Source: Xenopus tropicalis (taxonomy: Eukaryota; Chordata; Amphibia; Anura; Pipidae). From it: a stretch of DNA of 64,000 nt. The position numbers and the translations under genes were made by a program. How positions within the stretch are numbered: position 1 is the first letter of the stretch; every line of letters starts with the position of its first letter. Positions 46,385 to 60,364 of this stretch are shown here, piece after piece. Where the stretch lies: positions 34,337,712-34,401,711 of the forward strand of contig NC_030679.2 of NCBI RefSeq assembly GCF_000004195.4, in the 5' to 3' direction. The notes under the pieces were generated by a model. It did not search any database, had not been told where the DNA came from, and saw only the letters and a list, made by a program, of their open reading frames with translations.

Positions 46385-47006
46385 TTCTTCTATTCATCGT
46401 GTAACAGTGGTAAAACTGGGACATAATGCCATTGCAAAATATCTTCATAAAGTACAGTTATATTAGATAATGTTCATGTTTCCCCAAAAAACACGAGCTT
46501 GCTGTGTATCCTGATCCACAGAAAAGGCTGCTTTTCCCTTCATTCCAGTAGCTGTGGCTTTAGCAAGTTAAACTACAGAGCTTTAGCACTGCAAGTCACA
46601 TTTCTTATTGAATCAGTGGAGGATTAACACAATGTTGATCAAGAATTTGACAAATGTGGGTGCGAAAGTGCTGCAAGCAGCATCAATCCAAACGAACAAA
46701 TGCTAATCAATCTGAAACTGGGCATTTGGAGCCAAGTATTGATCAGCCAAGAAATCTATATTTCTGTGGATCGATATTCAGAGTAAGGCAGATTTTGTTT
46801 ATGTTTTTTTTTTTATTTCATTAACCCTTCAAAAACAAATACATTTGTTTATGTTCAGAATAGATGTTACATACATTCTGGCTTTCTAATTTTTAGACTT
46901 ATTTTAACTAGTCCAGTCAAGTTTATTGCCATTTATATCATAAAGCATGACATGATAAATTATTATTCTTATGCAGAATAATATAGTACAGGATACTAGG
47001 ATAGTA
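46385..47006. other. No feature seen
   Basis: No gene or structured repeat was noticed. Confidence 0.5.
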
Positions 47007-47322
47007 CAGGCATTGGACCCCCTATCCGGAAACCCGTTATCCAGAAAGCTCAGAATTACGGAAAGCCTGTCTCCCATAGACCTCATTTTAATCAGATAAT
47101 TCAGAATTTTAAAACTGATTTCCTTTTTCTCTGTAATAATAAAACAGTACCTTGTAATTGATCCCAACTAAGATATCAATTATTCTTACTGGATGCAAAA
47201 CAATCCTATTGGGTTTAATTAATGTTTTATTGATTTTTTAGTATGGAGATCCAAATTATGGAAGGACCCCTTATCTGGAATACCCTTGGCCCCGACCATT
47301 CTGGATAACAGGTCTATACCTG
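47007..47322. mobile_element. GGTATGGGATCC-family MITE, uninterrupted
   Basis: Starts CAGGCATTGGACCCCC and ends GGTCTATACCTG, with TA on each side. It is the best nearby model for the host element broken at 32698-33557. Confidence 0.85.
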
Positions 47323-47509
47323 TAATACAATTATACAGTGGTAGAAATTTCAACAAGGTGATTAAACAACAATAAAATAGCACACATTAAGTTGATAGCA
47401 AAAATATTTAAATGCATTTAAATGCAACAGGTCTGCAAATTTGCCTCCATCCAATAAATAGGTTCCTACTCCTCTGCATATTATAGGGCATATTTATCAA
47501 AGTGTAAAA

Positions 47510-47994
47510 TTAAAGGAGAAGGAAAAGTAAAAACTAAGTAAGCTTTATCAGAATGGTCTATGTAAATACAGCCATAAGCACTCACAGAAACATCCTCTAT
47601 CAAAAGAAACACAGGATTTTTTGTCTCCTTTTTTGGGAACGTGTTCTTAGGGTATCTGACTTCCTTTCTCAGAAAAAGTCTTCATTCCCAGCGCCAGAAT
47701 CTGTGCAGCTCTCTCCTCTCTCCCCTCTCCTGCTCCCCCTTAATAATTCATAAAACTCACTCCCGCCACCCTTAGGAATGTGTACTGAGCTATAATGGCT
47801 AGAGCTGCAAGCAGGAAGCTATGAAGACCAAGCTAAAATGGCAGCTGCAATGTTAAACAAACAGAGAAAGATTCTAGGTTTCTTTACGCAGGTATGGTAA
47901 TGCTTTCTGCAGAATAAATATAGCATTCTAAGTGCCACTAATGTGGCGAATCTATTGGCATTAAAATGCCAAAATGTATTTCCTTCTCCTTTAA
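47510..47994. mobile_element. T2-type MITE, 485 bp
   Basis: Starts TTAAAGGAGAAGGAAA and ends TTTCCTTCTCCTTTAA, a perfect 16-bp inverted repeat including TTAA. The interior at about 47755-47800 is similar to the start of the window. Confidence 0.9.
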
Positions 47995-49237
47995 GTAAAG
48001 GGAAGAGATCAGTAAATCAGTCTTTTAAATTTGCTGTATTATCACTATTCCATAATTTTTAATGATGTTGGTGCTACCATAGTTCCATATTTGATACTGG
48101 GAAAGAACATTGGCCACAATCATGCCAGCAGGATGACCTGTTTCCTAACATAAAATTCTTGAACAAAAGGAAAAATGAGAAAATGTTGGATAAAAGGGTG
48201 GTATTCAGAAATGAAAAAGAAATAAATACGTTAAAGAGAACATAAGCCATTCCCCCTCACTTTAGCAGCATGAACATTTCCTAGTGTTGAAAAAAAATCT
48301 AAAACGGGACTGTCTAAACATCCCTACACATACAAATATGCAGAATGGCCAGCTCAAGCTAAATTAAAAGAGAACAACAGCTAATGAACTAAACTAACGC
48401 AGAAGAACTGTTGACATGTCTTGTAATAAAATCAAGTAAGAAATGTACAAATAAAATAATGCCTATAATAAAAGGAAATTTCATTTCTGTTACCTAGAGA
48501 TCTTGCAGCATAAGCAAGCATATGTGTTTAATAATCTAATTCCAGATCAGGAAAATTGTATTGAATATCTTACTACAATGTGGAGTACGCTCATAAAATC
48601 CTTGTGTGCTGAATAGCTCATTAAGCCGAACCATACAAAGGCTGTCCTTTTTCTGTTTTGTTCTTTTTCTGTTCTAGTTTTTTATACTGTTTTTTTATAT
48701 TTAATTTTTATCTCCAGCAATCAAATTTACTGCCTATGTATACTGTAGAGCCTTTAGTCACAGATCAGATTTTTAAAAATTACCTGACCTGCTTAAATGA
48801 GACATAAGTTGGATATTGTTAGTAGCATCTACTATCTCTTGATAAAATATATAGTTTTCTTTTCTAATGATAATAGAAGGAAGTCATGTCACTCTGGCAG
48901 GATATACCAGATGCTCATTATAGTATACAATTATTCTGTGTCAACTCAGATATGGTAATAAGCACATAAACTGTCACTAGTGTGAGAGGAGTAAAACACA
49001 ATAAATACAGCAAGAGAGTTCAGAAAGAGTAAAATATATATTTTTTAATAGTGCTTATTATTATCTCCATGCATTTATGGGTGATGATAAAAAAATATAC
49101 TATTGCAATTGGACTTTTAGGAAGTAAAAACAAAAGCTGTATAAGTAAAAATAATGTGCTTATCTGTTACAATACATATAAGGTAAGAGATTTGGAGTTA
49201 CATAGTAACACCTACACCATTTACAGGAACTCTAAAG
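47995..49237. other. No feature seen
   Basis: AT-rich sequence with no gene-like frame or repeat structure noticed. Confidence 0.5.
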
Positions 49238-49240
49238 AGC

Positions 49241-49446
49241 TAGGGTGAAGACACATGGAGCTACTAGTAGCAGCTCCTTGTCACGGCTGTAGAAACAGAC
49301 AAGGCTGATCATTTACTGATAATTGTCTCTACATGTGTTTTAGCAGAGGAAATTCTCAGTATTGTCTATGGCAGGGTATTTTCTGGCGTTTAGTAGCCGT
49401 GACAAGTAGCTGCTACTATGTAGCTTTGTGTGTCTTCGCACTTTCA
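49241..49446. mobile_element. GGGTGAAGACACA-family MITE, eroded right end
   Basis: TAGGGTGAAGACACATGGAG and AGCTACTAGTAGCAGCT on the left pair with GTGACAAGTAGCTGCTAC and TTTGTGTGTCTTCGCAC on the right. It is the same family and length as 58382-58582. Confidence 0.8.
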
Positions 49447-49939
49447 ACGCAGCAGAAAGTTTGTGTATGTTTGATACATATCCTCCCAAATTCCTTACAA
49501 TTTGTACATTACTATATATATATTAAAGGAAAAGGAAAACTTTGATCACTGGGGGAGCCAAATAATAATAATCACTTACCCTGGGATGGTGCACATCTAT
49601 AATATCCCTATCACCTACCCTAACATATGGATAGTAAGTAAACTCTTTCCCCCTGAAAAAGCTCATTGTGCTTTTATATATTTGTTGTTGTTGTTTTTTG
49701 CACTTTGTTTTTTTACTGTTGTCATTGTTTTGTTCATTTCTAGTTACAATGGAGCCAGTGCTGTGTATCAGTGCCAGTGTTATAGTGCCAGGGCCTGAAT
49801 ATCTGTCGTCTGTACCCACTGCTTCTCACTGCATATAATGTGCTGGCTTTGTGACTACAGACTGTGCCTCACTGTATATAATGTGTCAGGGGTGTCAGTA
49901 CCCACTGCCTCTCTCTCTATAAAACTAAATTAAACACAT

Positions 49940-50402
49940 CTAAAGGGGTGGTTCACTTTTAAGTTAACTTTTAGTATGTTATAGGATGGCCTATTCCTAG
50001 AAACTTTGCAATTGATTTTCCTAATAGTTCTTGAATAATTTGCCTTTCTCTTCTGCCTCTTTCCAGCTTTCAAATGGGGGGTCACTGACCAAGGCAGCCA
50101 AAAAGTATTGCTCTGCAAGGCTACAATTTTATTATTATTGTAATTTTTATTATTTTCTTATTTTTCTACGCAGGGCCCCTTAACTATTCATATTCCCATC
50201 TCTTGTTTAAACTACTACCTGGTTGCTATGGTAAATAAGACCCTAGCAACCAGATAGTTACTGAACTACTAAATGGAGAGCCACTGAACAAAAAGCTAAA
50301 TAACTGAAAAACTATTAAAAGTAAAAGAGGACCAATTGCAAATCGTCTCTAAAATGTCTACATCATATTAAAAGTTAATATAAAGGTGAACTACCCCTTT
50401 AA
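49940..50402. mobile_element. T2-like MITE (AAAGGGGTGGTTCAC family), 463 bp
   Basis: Starts CTAAAGGGGTGGTTCAC and ends GTGAACTACCCCTTTAA. GGTTGCTATGG and CCCTAGCAACCAGATAG pair near the centre-right. Half-copies are at 16570-16770 and 52040-52273. Confidence 0.8.
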
Positions 50403-52035
50403 GATAACTGATCACAAACACAAATGGATGGAGAACCCCTCACAGAAGTGCATGTATAAATACTTTTACATCCTAAGCATTTTAGGGGAAAAAAAAATAA
50501 CTCCCACCTGCACTTTTGCGCAGTATCCATGGAAGTCAGTGGGAACTGCAAGAGGTAGTTGGGATGTTCATTTTTTACACCAGCAGTGAATCCACTAAGT
50601 CTCACATTAGTTTTAGGTCAGTCTATGTATGGCCCATCTTTAGCCTCCCCAAACAAAAAAAGTCACCCTCCGCCTATGACCACAAAGCAGTCGTCTTCTT
50701 CTTCTTCTTTTTTCTTCAAAATCCCAGGGCCAGCACAAGTGCATTAGAATGAAGAAAACAGCTTTTTTTTTTTAAGTTTAAATTTTCACTTTACTGAGCA
50801 TGCACACCCAAGTGAAGAAGAAAGAAGCAGGAAAAGGATCGCTCTCCAAAAAAAAAACCCTGACTGGTGCAGTTTTTCGCCAGGGCATCAGATAAATTAC
50901 ATGTATTGGGGTGTCTAACATTATTCACCCCCTAGGGATTGTAGTTTTCCTGCTAAATTAACCATTTAAAAGACTGCCTTTGAACAAAACACTCAAAACC
51001 TTTTTCTCAGTTTGTTTTTTAGAATAGAACCAAAATTTGCTGTTTTTTATTGTTTTTTTTATTTTATTTTATTGTTTTGTTGACTTTTTATGGCAACAAG
51101 ATGAGCCAGATGACAACATAAAGGAAAGAAAACTGGAAGGAGGGTAGGGAGGGTATATTTTGTATGTGTACACATGCCTTCATTTAAACAGAATACATAA
51201 CGCTTTGTAACAAAGTAGTCTTAAGATGCTAGTGTTGTCTAAGCAATCTCCCACCATTTGTAAAATATTGTAGTTATGGACATGGTTATAGAGTAACCCT
51301 TTGCACTACTGACAGCTTTAATATATTTGGGGTAAATATGTACCAACTGTACCCACTGTTTGGGATCCAGTGGCAAAAGTAAAAATTGCAGTGACTCCAT
51401 TACAAAAATGTAAATGCCAAACAATGGCCCCATGCAAAACCTAATCTCTATCCAGTTTAAACTCTGTGGGACTAGTTGAAGCAAGTGGCTTCTGTCTAAA
51501 CAGAACAACATGTCTACCTAGAAAAATGGAACAAAATCACACTCTAATGGGCTTATTTATCAATCAAATACTTGCTTATTTATTAATATAGTAATCTTGT
51601 TCAAATAAAACAAACTTGAATGTCTTGAATAGCTTGACTTGGACAACTCCCATTAACTTCTACATGAACTCACAAGCTTTTAGATGCCAAATTGTTACAT
51701 TTGAGTTATCAGGGTTTTTGCACTTAATAAATACCGTAACAGACATTCAAGTTTTTGAACCATAACTTACAAAAAAATGACATTCCAATGTTGATAAATC
51801 ACAATGTACACAGTGTACAAATCTGGTATATACTTTATAAAATCAAAGAATTATCATATTTTAGTGTCATTGCTTTTCGTGGAATTCATTGACAAAACTG
51901 GTCAAGTTTCTGAATACTTTTGCAAGGCGCCACATATTTTAAATTAGTCTTCTTTATTCTGTGACTTTTCAACTACAATATATTTGTCTTGCTTTGAGTG
52001 ATTTAACAACACTTATATTTATATAAGGACCCTCT
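50403..52035. other. No clear feature; possible weak palindrome at 51548-51805
   Basis: GGGCTTATTTATCAATC near 51548 and ATGTTGATAAATCAC near 51790 could be eroded MITE ends. A short TTC run lies near 50695. No gene evidence. Confidence 0.35.
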
Positions 52036-52039
52036 CCCT

Positions 52040-52273
52040 TAATCCCCAGCCTCCTATTCAAACCTGGATCTAATGGTAAATAAGACAGCAGCAACCAAAT
52101 AGTTTGATTTTTAAACTTGAGAGCTGCAGAAGAAAAGAAAATCTAATTATTTAACAAAAAAAAACAAAAAAACACACTCAAGATTATATAATAAAGACCA
52201 ACCACGCATTGTTTTAGAATGCCACTGTCTTCAGTATACTACAAGTTTATTTCAAGGTGAACTGTTCCTTTAA
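52040..52273. mobile_element. Half-copy of T2-like MITE
   Basis: The blocks GGTAAATAAGACAGCAGCAA, CCAAATAGTT and the terminus GGTGAACTGTTCCTTTAA match the right half of 49940-50402. Confidence 0.6.
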
Positions 52274-54848
52274 CATGCACAATTCAACAGAATCACATGA
52301 TTCGGAAAATGCAAATTCCCTTTTTTTCCCAGTTAAACCTTAATTGGGAGTCTCAAGTGACAATGCTAAATAGGAATGAAAGATTATGGGAAACATGTCT
52401 GCTGGAGTGATTCCTCTATAATTACAAAATGCTAACTGGGAATTTTCAGACATCCCGCCCTCCCTAAATTTAACTTCAAGCCATGTTTAACACTTCTGTT
52501 CACATTAAAGTTTCTTGAAAATATAATTTAAGCGACTATGGGAGAAAGTTATAGGAGAAAGAGCATTTTTATATGGAGTCAACTGCTTTTAATTTATTGC
52601 AAATTCGAATCATGTTGCCAAGAGGGATTGCTCTTTAAGTTGACCCTTATTAAACATACTGGAAGAAGATCAAAGTACCTTCTCTTAATTTCAGTTGTCA
52701 GAGCCACTACCTGCACAGTCTTCCTTCACATCTGTGCTATCTAACTGAAGTTAAAATCACCTTTGAAAGGAACTGTAGGTCGCTATGTAAGGGAGCAATG
52801 TCAGACTTTTCTGCAGGACCTAAATAAGCCACGAGGGAAATGAACTCGGTGGAGAGAGCTGACATGTAAGAAAAAGGGATGAAACAGAAATAGCTTGTGA
52901 AGAATGCTACCCATTTACATTTCCGGGATCTTCAACCTACGGGTTACGCTGCTTTTACTGTCTTCAAAAAACGCAGCTCTGTAGATCAAAGAGCATACGG
53001 CATCACCGGGAGAACTAGTGCAAGTCTTCAAAATGATTTCAGGTCCCCAAACCAATTTCATCTAATAATTAACTGATCCCCAACTTGAAAAGGTGGATAG
53101 TCCCAAGGGGAGTGAATACACAGATCAAAGCTGATGATGTGCTGTTTTTTTTTTTCCCTCCGTCTTTCTAGGATAGCCATCTATCTGACTTCAGAGAGTG
53201 AGCAGTCACATGCAGTTAACCACTAGAGACACACATCAAACAGATTTTCAAATAACTTGCCACAGTTACAAGTTCTGCCAAAGGAAAATACCGAGCTTCC
53301 CTGTTTCTAGAGAAAATTTAGAAATTAGAATGGATGTAATGGTATATTTGTTTCCTCTTGCTAATGTTTTGTTTGAAGCTGTATGACATTAACATTTTGT
53401 CCTGCTAAAATCATATAGTCTCTGGAGAGTTTCATTGTGGGACTCTGGCTCAGATTATGAGAATATTTAACTGAGATAAGCAAAGGCTGATGGCATATTC
53501 AAACATGCATTTAGAATCAATCATAACAGGCACACTGTGAGGGGATTTGTGTAGCAGTCAGCAGTAATCATTGTTTAAAGGAAAAATTCAAAGAAGCCTT
53601 GGATAAAATTGGTTTCTCAGCAAGATGGCAAATGATTTTCTGTGCAGGCTCCCAGATGTTTTTCTCAGTTATGTACTCAGTATCATCACACAAACATTTA
53701 CCTACTAGGGCAGGGATAGTGACTATGGACCTTATTAAACCGCCAAGAATATCAGATGCTGCTTCCTTAACAAAAAAACTTTGGGCTTTCTATCATTCAT
53801 TCATGGCTAAAGAACTGTCCTTACAATTAAAAACATGCATTTAGTAACTTCCTTTGTTCCAAGTCTAAGTGATCCCTGTTATAATAACGGAGCTGACAAA
53901 GATGCCCTGTTTTGAAGGCTATTGCTCCTTCTAACCCTCAAATTGAATTCAATTTCAACTTAAGCGGGATACACACGGTATGCCAGCCCGTAGCACAAAA
54001 AGAAAAAAAAAAAATCATGTTTCACTGCCTGTGTGATTGGGATTCAAGACTGAAGGGGTTGTCTGACAAGTATACTGACCTTCCTCTTGTCTGAAGCCAC
54101 AAGTGTAGATTTGTGCATTACTAGACATGTCAAAGCCGAAAGGGCACACCTATAAAAATTCCCATTATTGCCGAAGACAAGCCTGGAGAGCTAGAATTTA
54201 GAAAAAAAAAAATAGATATACCCTTTGTAAACTTCTGTTCTAAAGAAGAGCTATAAGTTTCCTCGTGCTGTATAAAGTCCATGCTTAAAGCAATGTGAGG
54301 ACACTTTTAAACTATCCAATTAAAATAAACCTTACACCAAAGAGTTTTCAAGACTCTATTTAAGACTGCGGGCTATAGCAGGCTGACATGCAACCTCAGT
54401 GTGTATGAACTGTAACTGCACACTAATGGAACAATACCAAATAGTCATTTACAGTGTTCTCAGATACCTTGATGGATAATTTTCATTTAAATACATTTCA
54501 ACAAACAGTTGTTTCATTTATGTGCAGCATTGCTTACATTAATTCTCCAATTTTCAAGGCACCTCAATGCAAAACACGTAGCTCTATAATAGAATTTCAA
54601 GATTATATTTCCATGTTCACTTTCTTAACATTTAGATATTAAATGCAAGGTTCATGTTGGGGACACTCACTGACGATGGGTAAGAACTGAAAGGAACACT
54701 TGAGTCCAGGTCAGGACTAATTCAAAATATTCAAAATGGGCCTTAGTATTATAAATCTACAGTGTCACAAATATCCTACACCTGTCTAATAAATAGGAAC
54801 TGTCTGTGGCCTCATAAAGCAGCCCTCTGCTGTCAGTCTGGACTGGCC
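52274..54848. other. No feature seen
   Basis: Mixed-composition sequence with several short frames and no domain. This is one of the longer stretches without visible mobile-element structure. Confidence 0.5.
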
Positions 54849-54851
54849 TTA

Positions 54852-55102
54852 GGCTGATGCCACACCAGGTGTATGGCATATACACTTGCCGAAAATATGT
54901 GCCATAAGCAAAATTATGCCCCCTACCTGTGCATGCACCGGAAAGAATAGAATACACTCGGGTGCAGGCACATGAAGCTGAGATACGCATAAAAACGCGA
55001 GAGAATGCAAAAAAAAGTCTTGCGTTTTTATGCGTATTTCAGCTACATGTGCCTGCACCCGAGCGTATTCCATTCATTCCGGTGCAGGCACAGGTAGGGG
55101 GC
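54852..55102. mobile_element. Truncated palindromic MITE
   Basis: Left end GGCTGATGCCACACCAGG after TTA (54849-54851). CCCCCTACCTGTGC through CATAAAAACGCGAGAG pairs with CTTGCGTTTTTATGCG through GCACAGGTAGGGGG. The outer 70 bp on the left has no right-hand partner, so the right end is missing. Confidence 0.78.
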
Positions 55103-58100
55103 CTACTGATAAGAAAGTGAACATGGAAATTGAATCTTGAAATTCTATTATAGATCTATGTGTTTAGCCCATTCAGGGAGACTCCAGTCCTGAGCAGACA
55201 GTTATCTACTTGTGTATACATATTTGGAAACTACTGTATACCCAATAAACACAATTTAAGGTGGCCACACATGGGTCAAAATATCTGCTAACAGTTTGAG
55301 TCAGCAGGCCTGTGTATGGGGCCCTCAGACAGATGTAACCTACCAATATCTGGCAGAAATCATGCATATGTCTATTGGGCAGGTTCAAAAATCCCATCAG
55401 GATGAGGAGCACATCAGCATGTTGAGACAGTTCTCATCCTGACGGCCTCAATTCTGGCAATGTGATCCAATCATTTGGCCCCAGGGCCAAACTATCTGAT
55501 CAATACAATATCACCCACCTCAAGATAGGCATATCAGGGATCAAGATCCACTCAGCAGCGACCTTTATCTTTCAGTGGCCACCTTTACACCATTCTAATT
55601 GGCTGTTCATATTTATAAACAAATATTTTATAGAATCTGCCATTTCACATTATTTCATGGGGTACAAGAAAATATTGTGCCCCTGTGGCAGAATCATCAG
55701 TAAAAATGTAGAATTCCTATCCTTTATTTATATGATACCAGCATAGCACGCAGGACATTAAAGAGAATGCTTTAGTCATTTACGTCAATACTGGGCCCAA
55801 CAGAGACAAAAATCTTATTTCCCACGCAAGTTAATCTGGGCAGCTCAACAGAATCTCAGAAGCCAACCAGTGTTTTTAAACTTCAGAGGAAGACCATATA
55901 AGCAATGGGGAAAAAGAAGAGTAGGGGATTGGTAGGAGGCCAACACATACTGTACATAGTGCCTTTGGTAGTAGAAATGCAAGGCAGCAGTACCAAAGGC
56001 TGTCCCTCAGGGCAGCCTATAGCAGTAATCATTTTTGCTTAATTCATTTCAATCAATCTAAAGCATCTATCACACATGATAAAACCTTTTTTTCACACAG
56101 TAAGAAAACCATAACACAAATGTATTATTTTGAAATTCTCAGTAATATGCCCTTTGTAGGTTCTACTTATGCAACCTAAGATGACCGTGTAAAATCAACA
56201 CTCACCTCAGTGCCTAATGTGTTAATAAATAATGGATTTTGCAGTGTTTACGCACAACATTCCAAAAGCTAACACAGATTTATTAGTTGCTAGGCACTTG
56301 AGGATAAATGAGCGAGGCAGTGCCTTGAGAATAAATGAGGTGTCATAACTGTCATTTAGATGCTGTTTGATATATGTCTAATTGCACTCATATGCAATTG
56401 GCGTTCCTGTTATTGGTATTTATATATTCCAACTGCTTACTCTTTGGCTGCATTGTAAACCAAACAAACTATTAAATGGCTTCTGCTGACTCAGATACAA
56501 TAAAACTAAGCTGAGCTGGTATACACCATCTTATCAGTTTCTCACTATTGAATAGTTAACAAATAATCTCTTATTTCTTTCTGATAAATGTGTCAGCTAT
56601 CCTTTTTCTTTCTGATTTTTTGCAGCTTGCCTTAAAAATGTTGTGTCTCTGAGATTAGGCGACCACTGGATAAAAATCTAACACCTCCGAACAAAAAAAA
56701 TACCCAAGTAATATTAGATAGGTGATATAGAACTAAAATAAAATACTTAGAAAAACCACTAATGCAATCTCTGTTACCATATCAGCCAGTCTTATTAACA
56801 CATCACAATATTAAGACAATACTATTTAACTTCTCTATATACCCATTGCACAATTTACAAATGGGAAGTAAGGGAAAAGATCTGTTAGCTGTGAAGTCAT
56901 TCCACCTAAGGCTTCATGAGTTGAATTTAGTAACATAGCTGAGGATCAGAACCTTTAGGTAGATGATGGGAAGTAAGGGAGTATACTAACATATTTAATT
57001 ACATACTTTGGGCATTACATGGGTGAAAATGTGAAAATACAACAATTTTTTTGGGAAAATTTGGAGAAGAGTTGTCACATATATTTAGCAAAGAGAGGTG
57101 AGTGACATCACTGTTATGGAGAAAAAGGCTCTGCAAATTGCAATAAAAAATACAGAATGTAGGGACTTATACCATGTTCTTAGATTTTAATGATAATTAT
57201 AGAGTGAAACACAAGGCTAGTTGTCTATGGGAAAGGAACCATTGAATTATACATCAATTATTGTGCTTTCATTTCAACTATGCAATATACAAATTGTGAT
57301 AGGTAAACACAATTAAATATTAAATACATAATAAATATTTTCTATTTTCTGCAGCAGTTCAGCATATATCCTATTAAATTGAGAAACTGTATAATATTTG
57401 GTTAAACTTAAGGCTGTATTCCTGTTCACTTTTGAGTTAAAGATTAAAGATTTGTCCTACCAGTGTAACAGCCATTTTTAATGAAAAGGTTAAACTGCAA
57501 AATAGCCACAAATAATCCCCACGGGATCAGAGAATGTTTTGTCAGAATTATTCAGAAGCCATTCACTCATTTCAATGTATGGTCATAAGGTCTCATTCAT
57601 ACCATAATAATTAGCTTTCTTCTTATTTATGAGATGTTAGTTCCAAGTCCTGAAATAACTCTGAACACAAAGAGATGTAAGATCCATTATAATGACCTAA
57701 AGTGCATATTCCTATGTTTAAGAGATTCTTGATCCACATTTAAACAATTCTACATAATTAAAGGTGAATGTGCACTAACATGAGTAACATGTATCTACAA
57801 TTTACATTCATCCCATTCCACCAATATGAGACACATGGCATTTCTTCTACCTTAAAAGAACTGGCCATGTTGCAGGAGTTGTACCTGACAAAATTTTCAT
57901 GGGTGTAATGCTTCTTCTGTAGTTACGGAAATTAAAGTGGACACTTTAGGGGTTACAGTGGATAGAAGTGACCAGCCTTAAGGGCGAAAGAAACTCATGG
58001 TTTAGCATGACTCCAGTTTTTAATGGCATAAATCTGAATCTGAATAGTCGAGATTAGCTTGAAAATTGCATGTGATTTCACTGCATTCCAGTTGTATTTT

Positions 58101-58378
58101 AATGTTTTATAGTGATCAAGTTTCCAAGTTTTTTTTTTTAACAAGTCCGCACCCATTTGAGATTTTAAAGTTTAGAATTTTTTCAAATTTGAAAAAAAAA
58201 AAAAAAAAGGGACTTATCAAATTTGAAGCACTCTGCACCCATGAATGTTTTGGTCCACTGCCTTTCTCAAGATCCTTTACCTACTAATTAAATATTGGCA
58301 GGGTGAATTACTGCTGGTGTGCTGACTGACTCTCTGCTATTTTGCAACACCCAAACATAGCCTGAGCAACGCAAGCGC
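55103..58378. other. No feature seen
   Basis: AT-rich sequence with an A run at about 58190-58208. No gene or structured repeat was noticed. Confidence 0.5.
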
Positions 58379-58381
58379 TTA

Positions 58382-58582
58382 GGGTGAAGACACACGGAGC
58401 TACTAGTAGCAGCTACTTGTCATGGCTACTAAAATAGACAATGCTGATCATTTACTGATAATCGTCTCTGTGTGTGTGTTTTAGCAGAGGCAATTCTCCC
58501 TATTGCCTATGGCAGGGTATTTTCTGGTGTTTAGTAGCCATGACAAGTAGCTGCTACTTAGTAGCTCCATGTGTCTTCACCC
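58382..58582. mobile_element. Harbinger-like MITE, 201 bp
   Basis: Starts GGGTGAAGACACACGGAGC and ends CCATGTGTCTTCACCC, flanked by TTA on both sides (58379-58381 and 58583-58585). Inner arms AGCTACTAGTAGCAGCTAC and GTAGCTGCTACTTAGTAGC pair well. Confidence 0.88.
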
Positions 58583-58585
58583 TTA

Positions 58586-59520
58586 AGGTTTCCCTCTTAC
58601 TAGATTAAGTTAAGATTGAGCCTCACTGGGTAATTCAGTTTCACACTGAAACCAACCCAGTGAATTCCTTCTGCAAACTCTTAATGGGCTGCAGATCCCA
58701 TGACTCCTCACCATTTCTAAATGCTGGGAGTCGAACTATGCAACAGACACAGAGTTTTGACAGACTTGTATTACAATCTAGTGCCTCATCTTCAATCAAA
58801 CTTAATAAGTCACTGACAGACTACTTAAATCCAAGCTTTTTGCATCCAGTAGCCAGTGCTATAACATAGTTTCACCAACAAAGCCCTTCTCCTGCAGTAT
58901 GTCTTTAGTTTTTCCTCTATACTGCAAATACTGACTGATGTCCTATGCTCTTAGTAGTAGGATGCCTTGTACCAACATCATTTTTTTAACACAGAACACT
59001 ATGTGTGCAGGAGCTTTATGAATAATTGAATATCCAACAAGCAGAAAGAGGCTCCTTTCAAGCTGTGAATACTTCGTCCCATCAGATATATACAAAATAT
59101 ATCTCTGCAACCTATAAACTTTCATCTCGCACACAGAGACTGTTCTTTTATATTTTTTTAATGTGTAGTTTGATATATGGAATGGAATAATTGTTGCTAT
59201 AAATATTGACATCTTTCCAGTTAAGTATTGTAAAAACACACACTAAATTAGCCAAAGAACAGAAAATGCTAAGATGAATTAGACATAGTATAATAAGGTA
59301 TTCAAATGACAATAACGCCAAAGGACTAGCTTGTAGCTTATGGTTTACTGTAGAATCCCAGAAATACAGCAGTGGGTTAAGTTGAGGTCATGTCAAGTAC
59401 ATTCATGTGACAAGTGAGAGCCCAAAACCTCTATTTATTTTCAATTGTGAAGTGAAGCTGCCATGTTCCTTGAGAGTGCATTTTTAAAGCATGAGTCTTC
59501 TACTGCAAATTAAACTGCTT
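58586..59520. other. No feature seen
   Basis: No gene-like frame with recognisable content. Confidence 0.5.
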
Positions 59521-59524
59521 TTCA

Positions 59525-59700
59525 TCTTTTTATTGTTTTTGGAAATCTATACCTTTCTTGGAACATTTACGTTGATTTATTAGTTCTCTTTCAAGCACCG
59601 TAAACAATCCATTATTGATCTTTAAAATGGGTCTTGCCAGAAATATCTGCATCGTTCCAGTCATTCCAATCACTGTCCTTTTAAGTACCCTTGTAATCCA
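59525..59700. repeat. Diverged direct repeat, copy 1
   Basis: TTTTTATTGTTTTTGGAAA, TTCTCTTTCAAGCACC and CAGTCATTCCAATCACTG recur in order at 60973-61150. On the minus strand both copies give a similar string (VIGMT..., VLEREL, FQKQ), open in this copy and broken by stops in the other. This is a weak hint of an old coding ancestor. Confidence 0.75.
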
Positions 59701-60164
59701 TAAATAGGGCAAAGAACTTTACATGTGATGGTGTTGATACATTCTTAAAAAAAAGGCACTGCGAGAATATAATGTATGTGTTCTGTTCTTGTTTCTTCCA
59801 TTCTCACAAAGTCAATTACTGAAAAATCTGTGTTACATATAGAATGAAGCTTAACTTAAACTTGAAAGCAACAATGCTGACTGGAGAGCTCTTAAGGAAA
59901 GATTGAGGACCTTTGGAATATGGCAAAGACCAGAACCGAGATGTTGGCAATTAATACAGCACACAATAAATTCACATTTGGGAAAAGGAATTAATTCTTC
60001 CTTAAGGAACCCTTTCTCAATTTTTTCAAAACCTACCTCCTGGTCCTAAGGTCCTGCGCTTTGAAGTTCTCTTGAGTGATAATCTTGGTATTTATGGGCC
60101 AATGCCCTAAACCACTGTTAATAGCAGCAATAGTGATCCACCTATTTGTGTCTGTAAGTTACCC

Positions 60165-60330
60165 TCCCACTTAAATTGTAAGCTTTATGAGGCAGGGACC
60201 TACATCCTCTTGGCCACGTAACAATGCATTTTTTATATGTATTTATTGCAATGTTTGTCTTCCCTTCTTTGTATTTTAGAAATGTACAATGCTGCAAAAA
60301 ATATAGTAAATAAACCAGTGCTACATAAAT
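60165..60330 (+). repeat. Degenerate 3'-tail-like dispersed repeat
   Basis: AATTGTAAGCTTTATGAGGC, AGGGACC, TGTACAATGCTGC and GTGCTACATAAATA appear in the order of a common vertebrate retroelement tail pattern. It is very diverged and the family is not assigned. Confidence 0.45.
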
Positions 60331-60364
60331 ATATACAACAACTACGAACCTGCAGGGTTATGAA

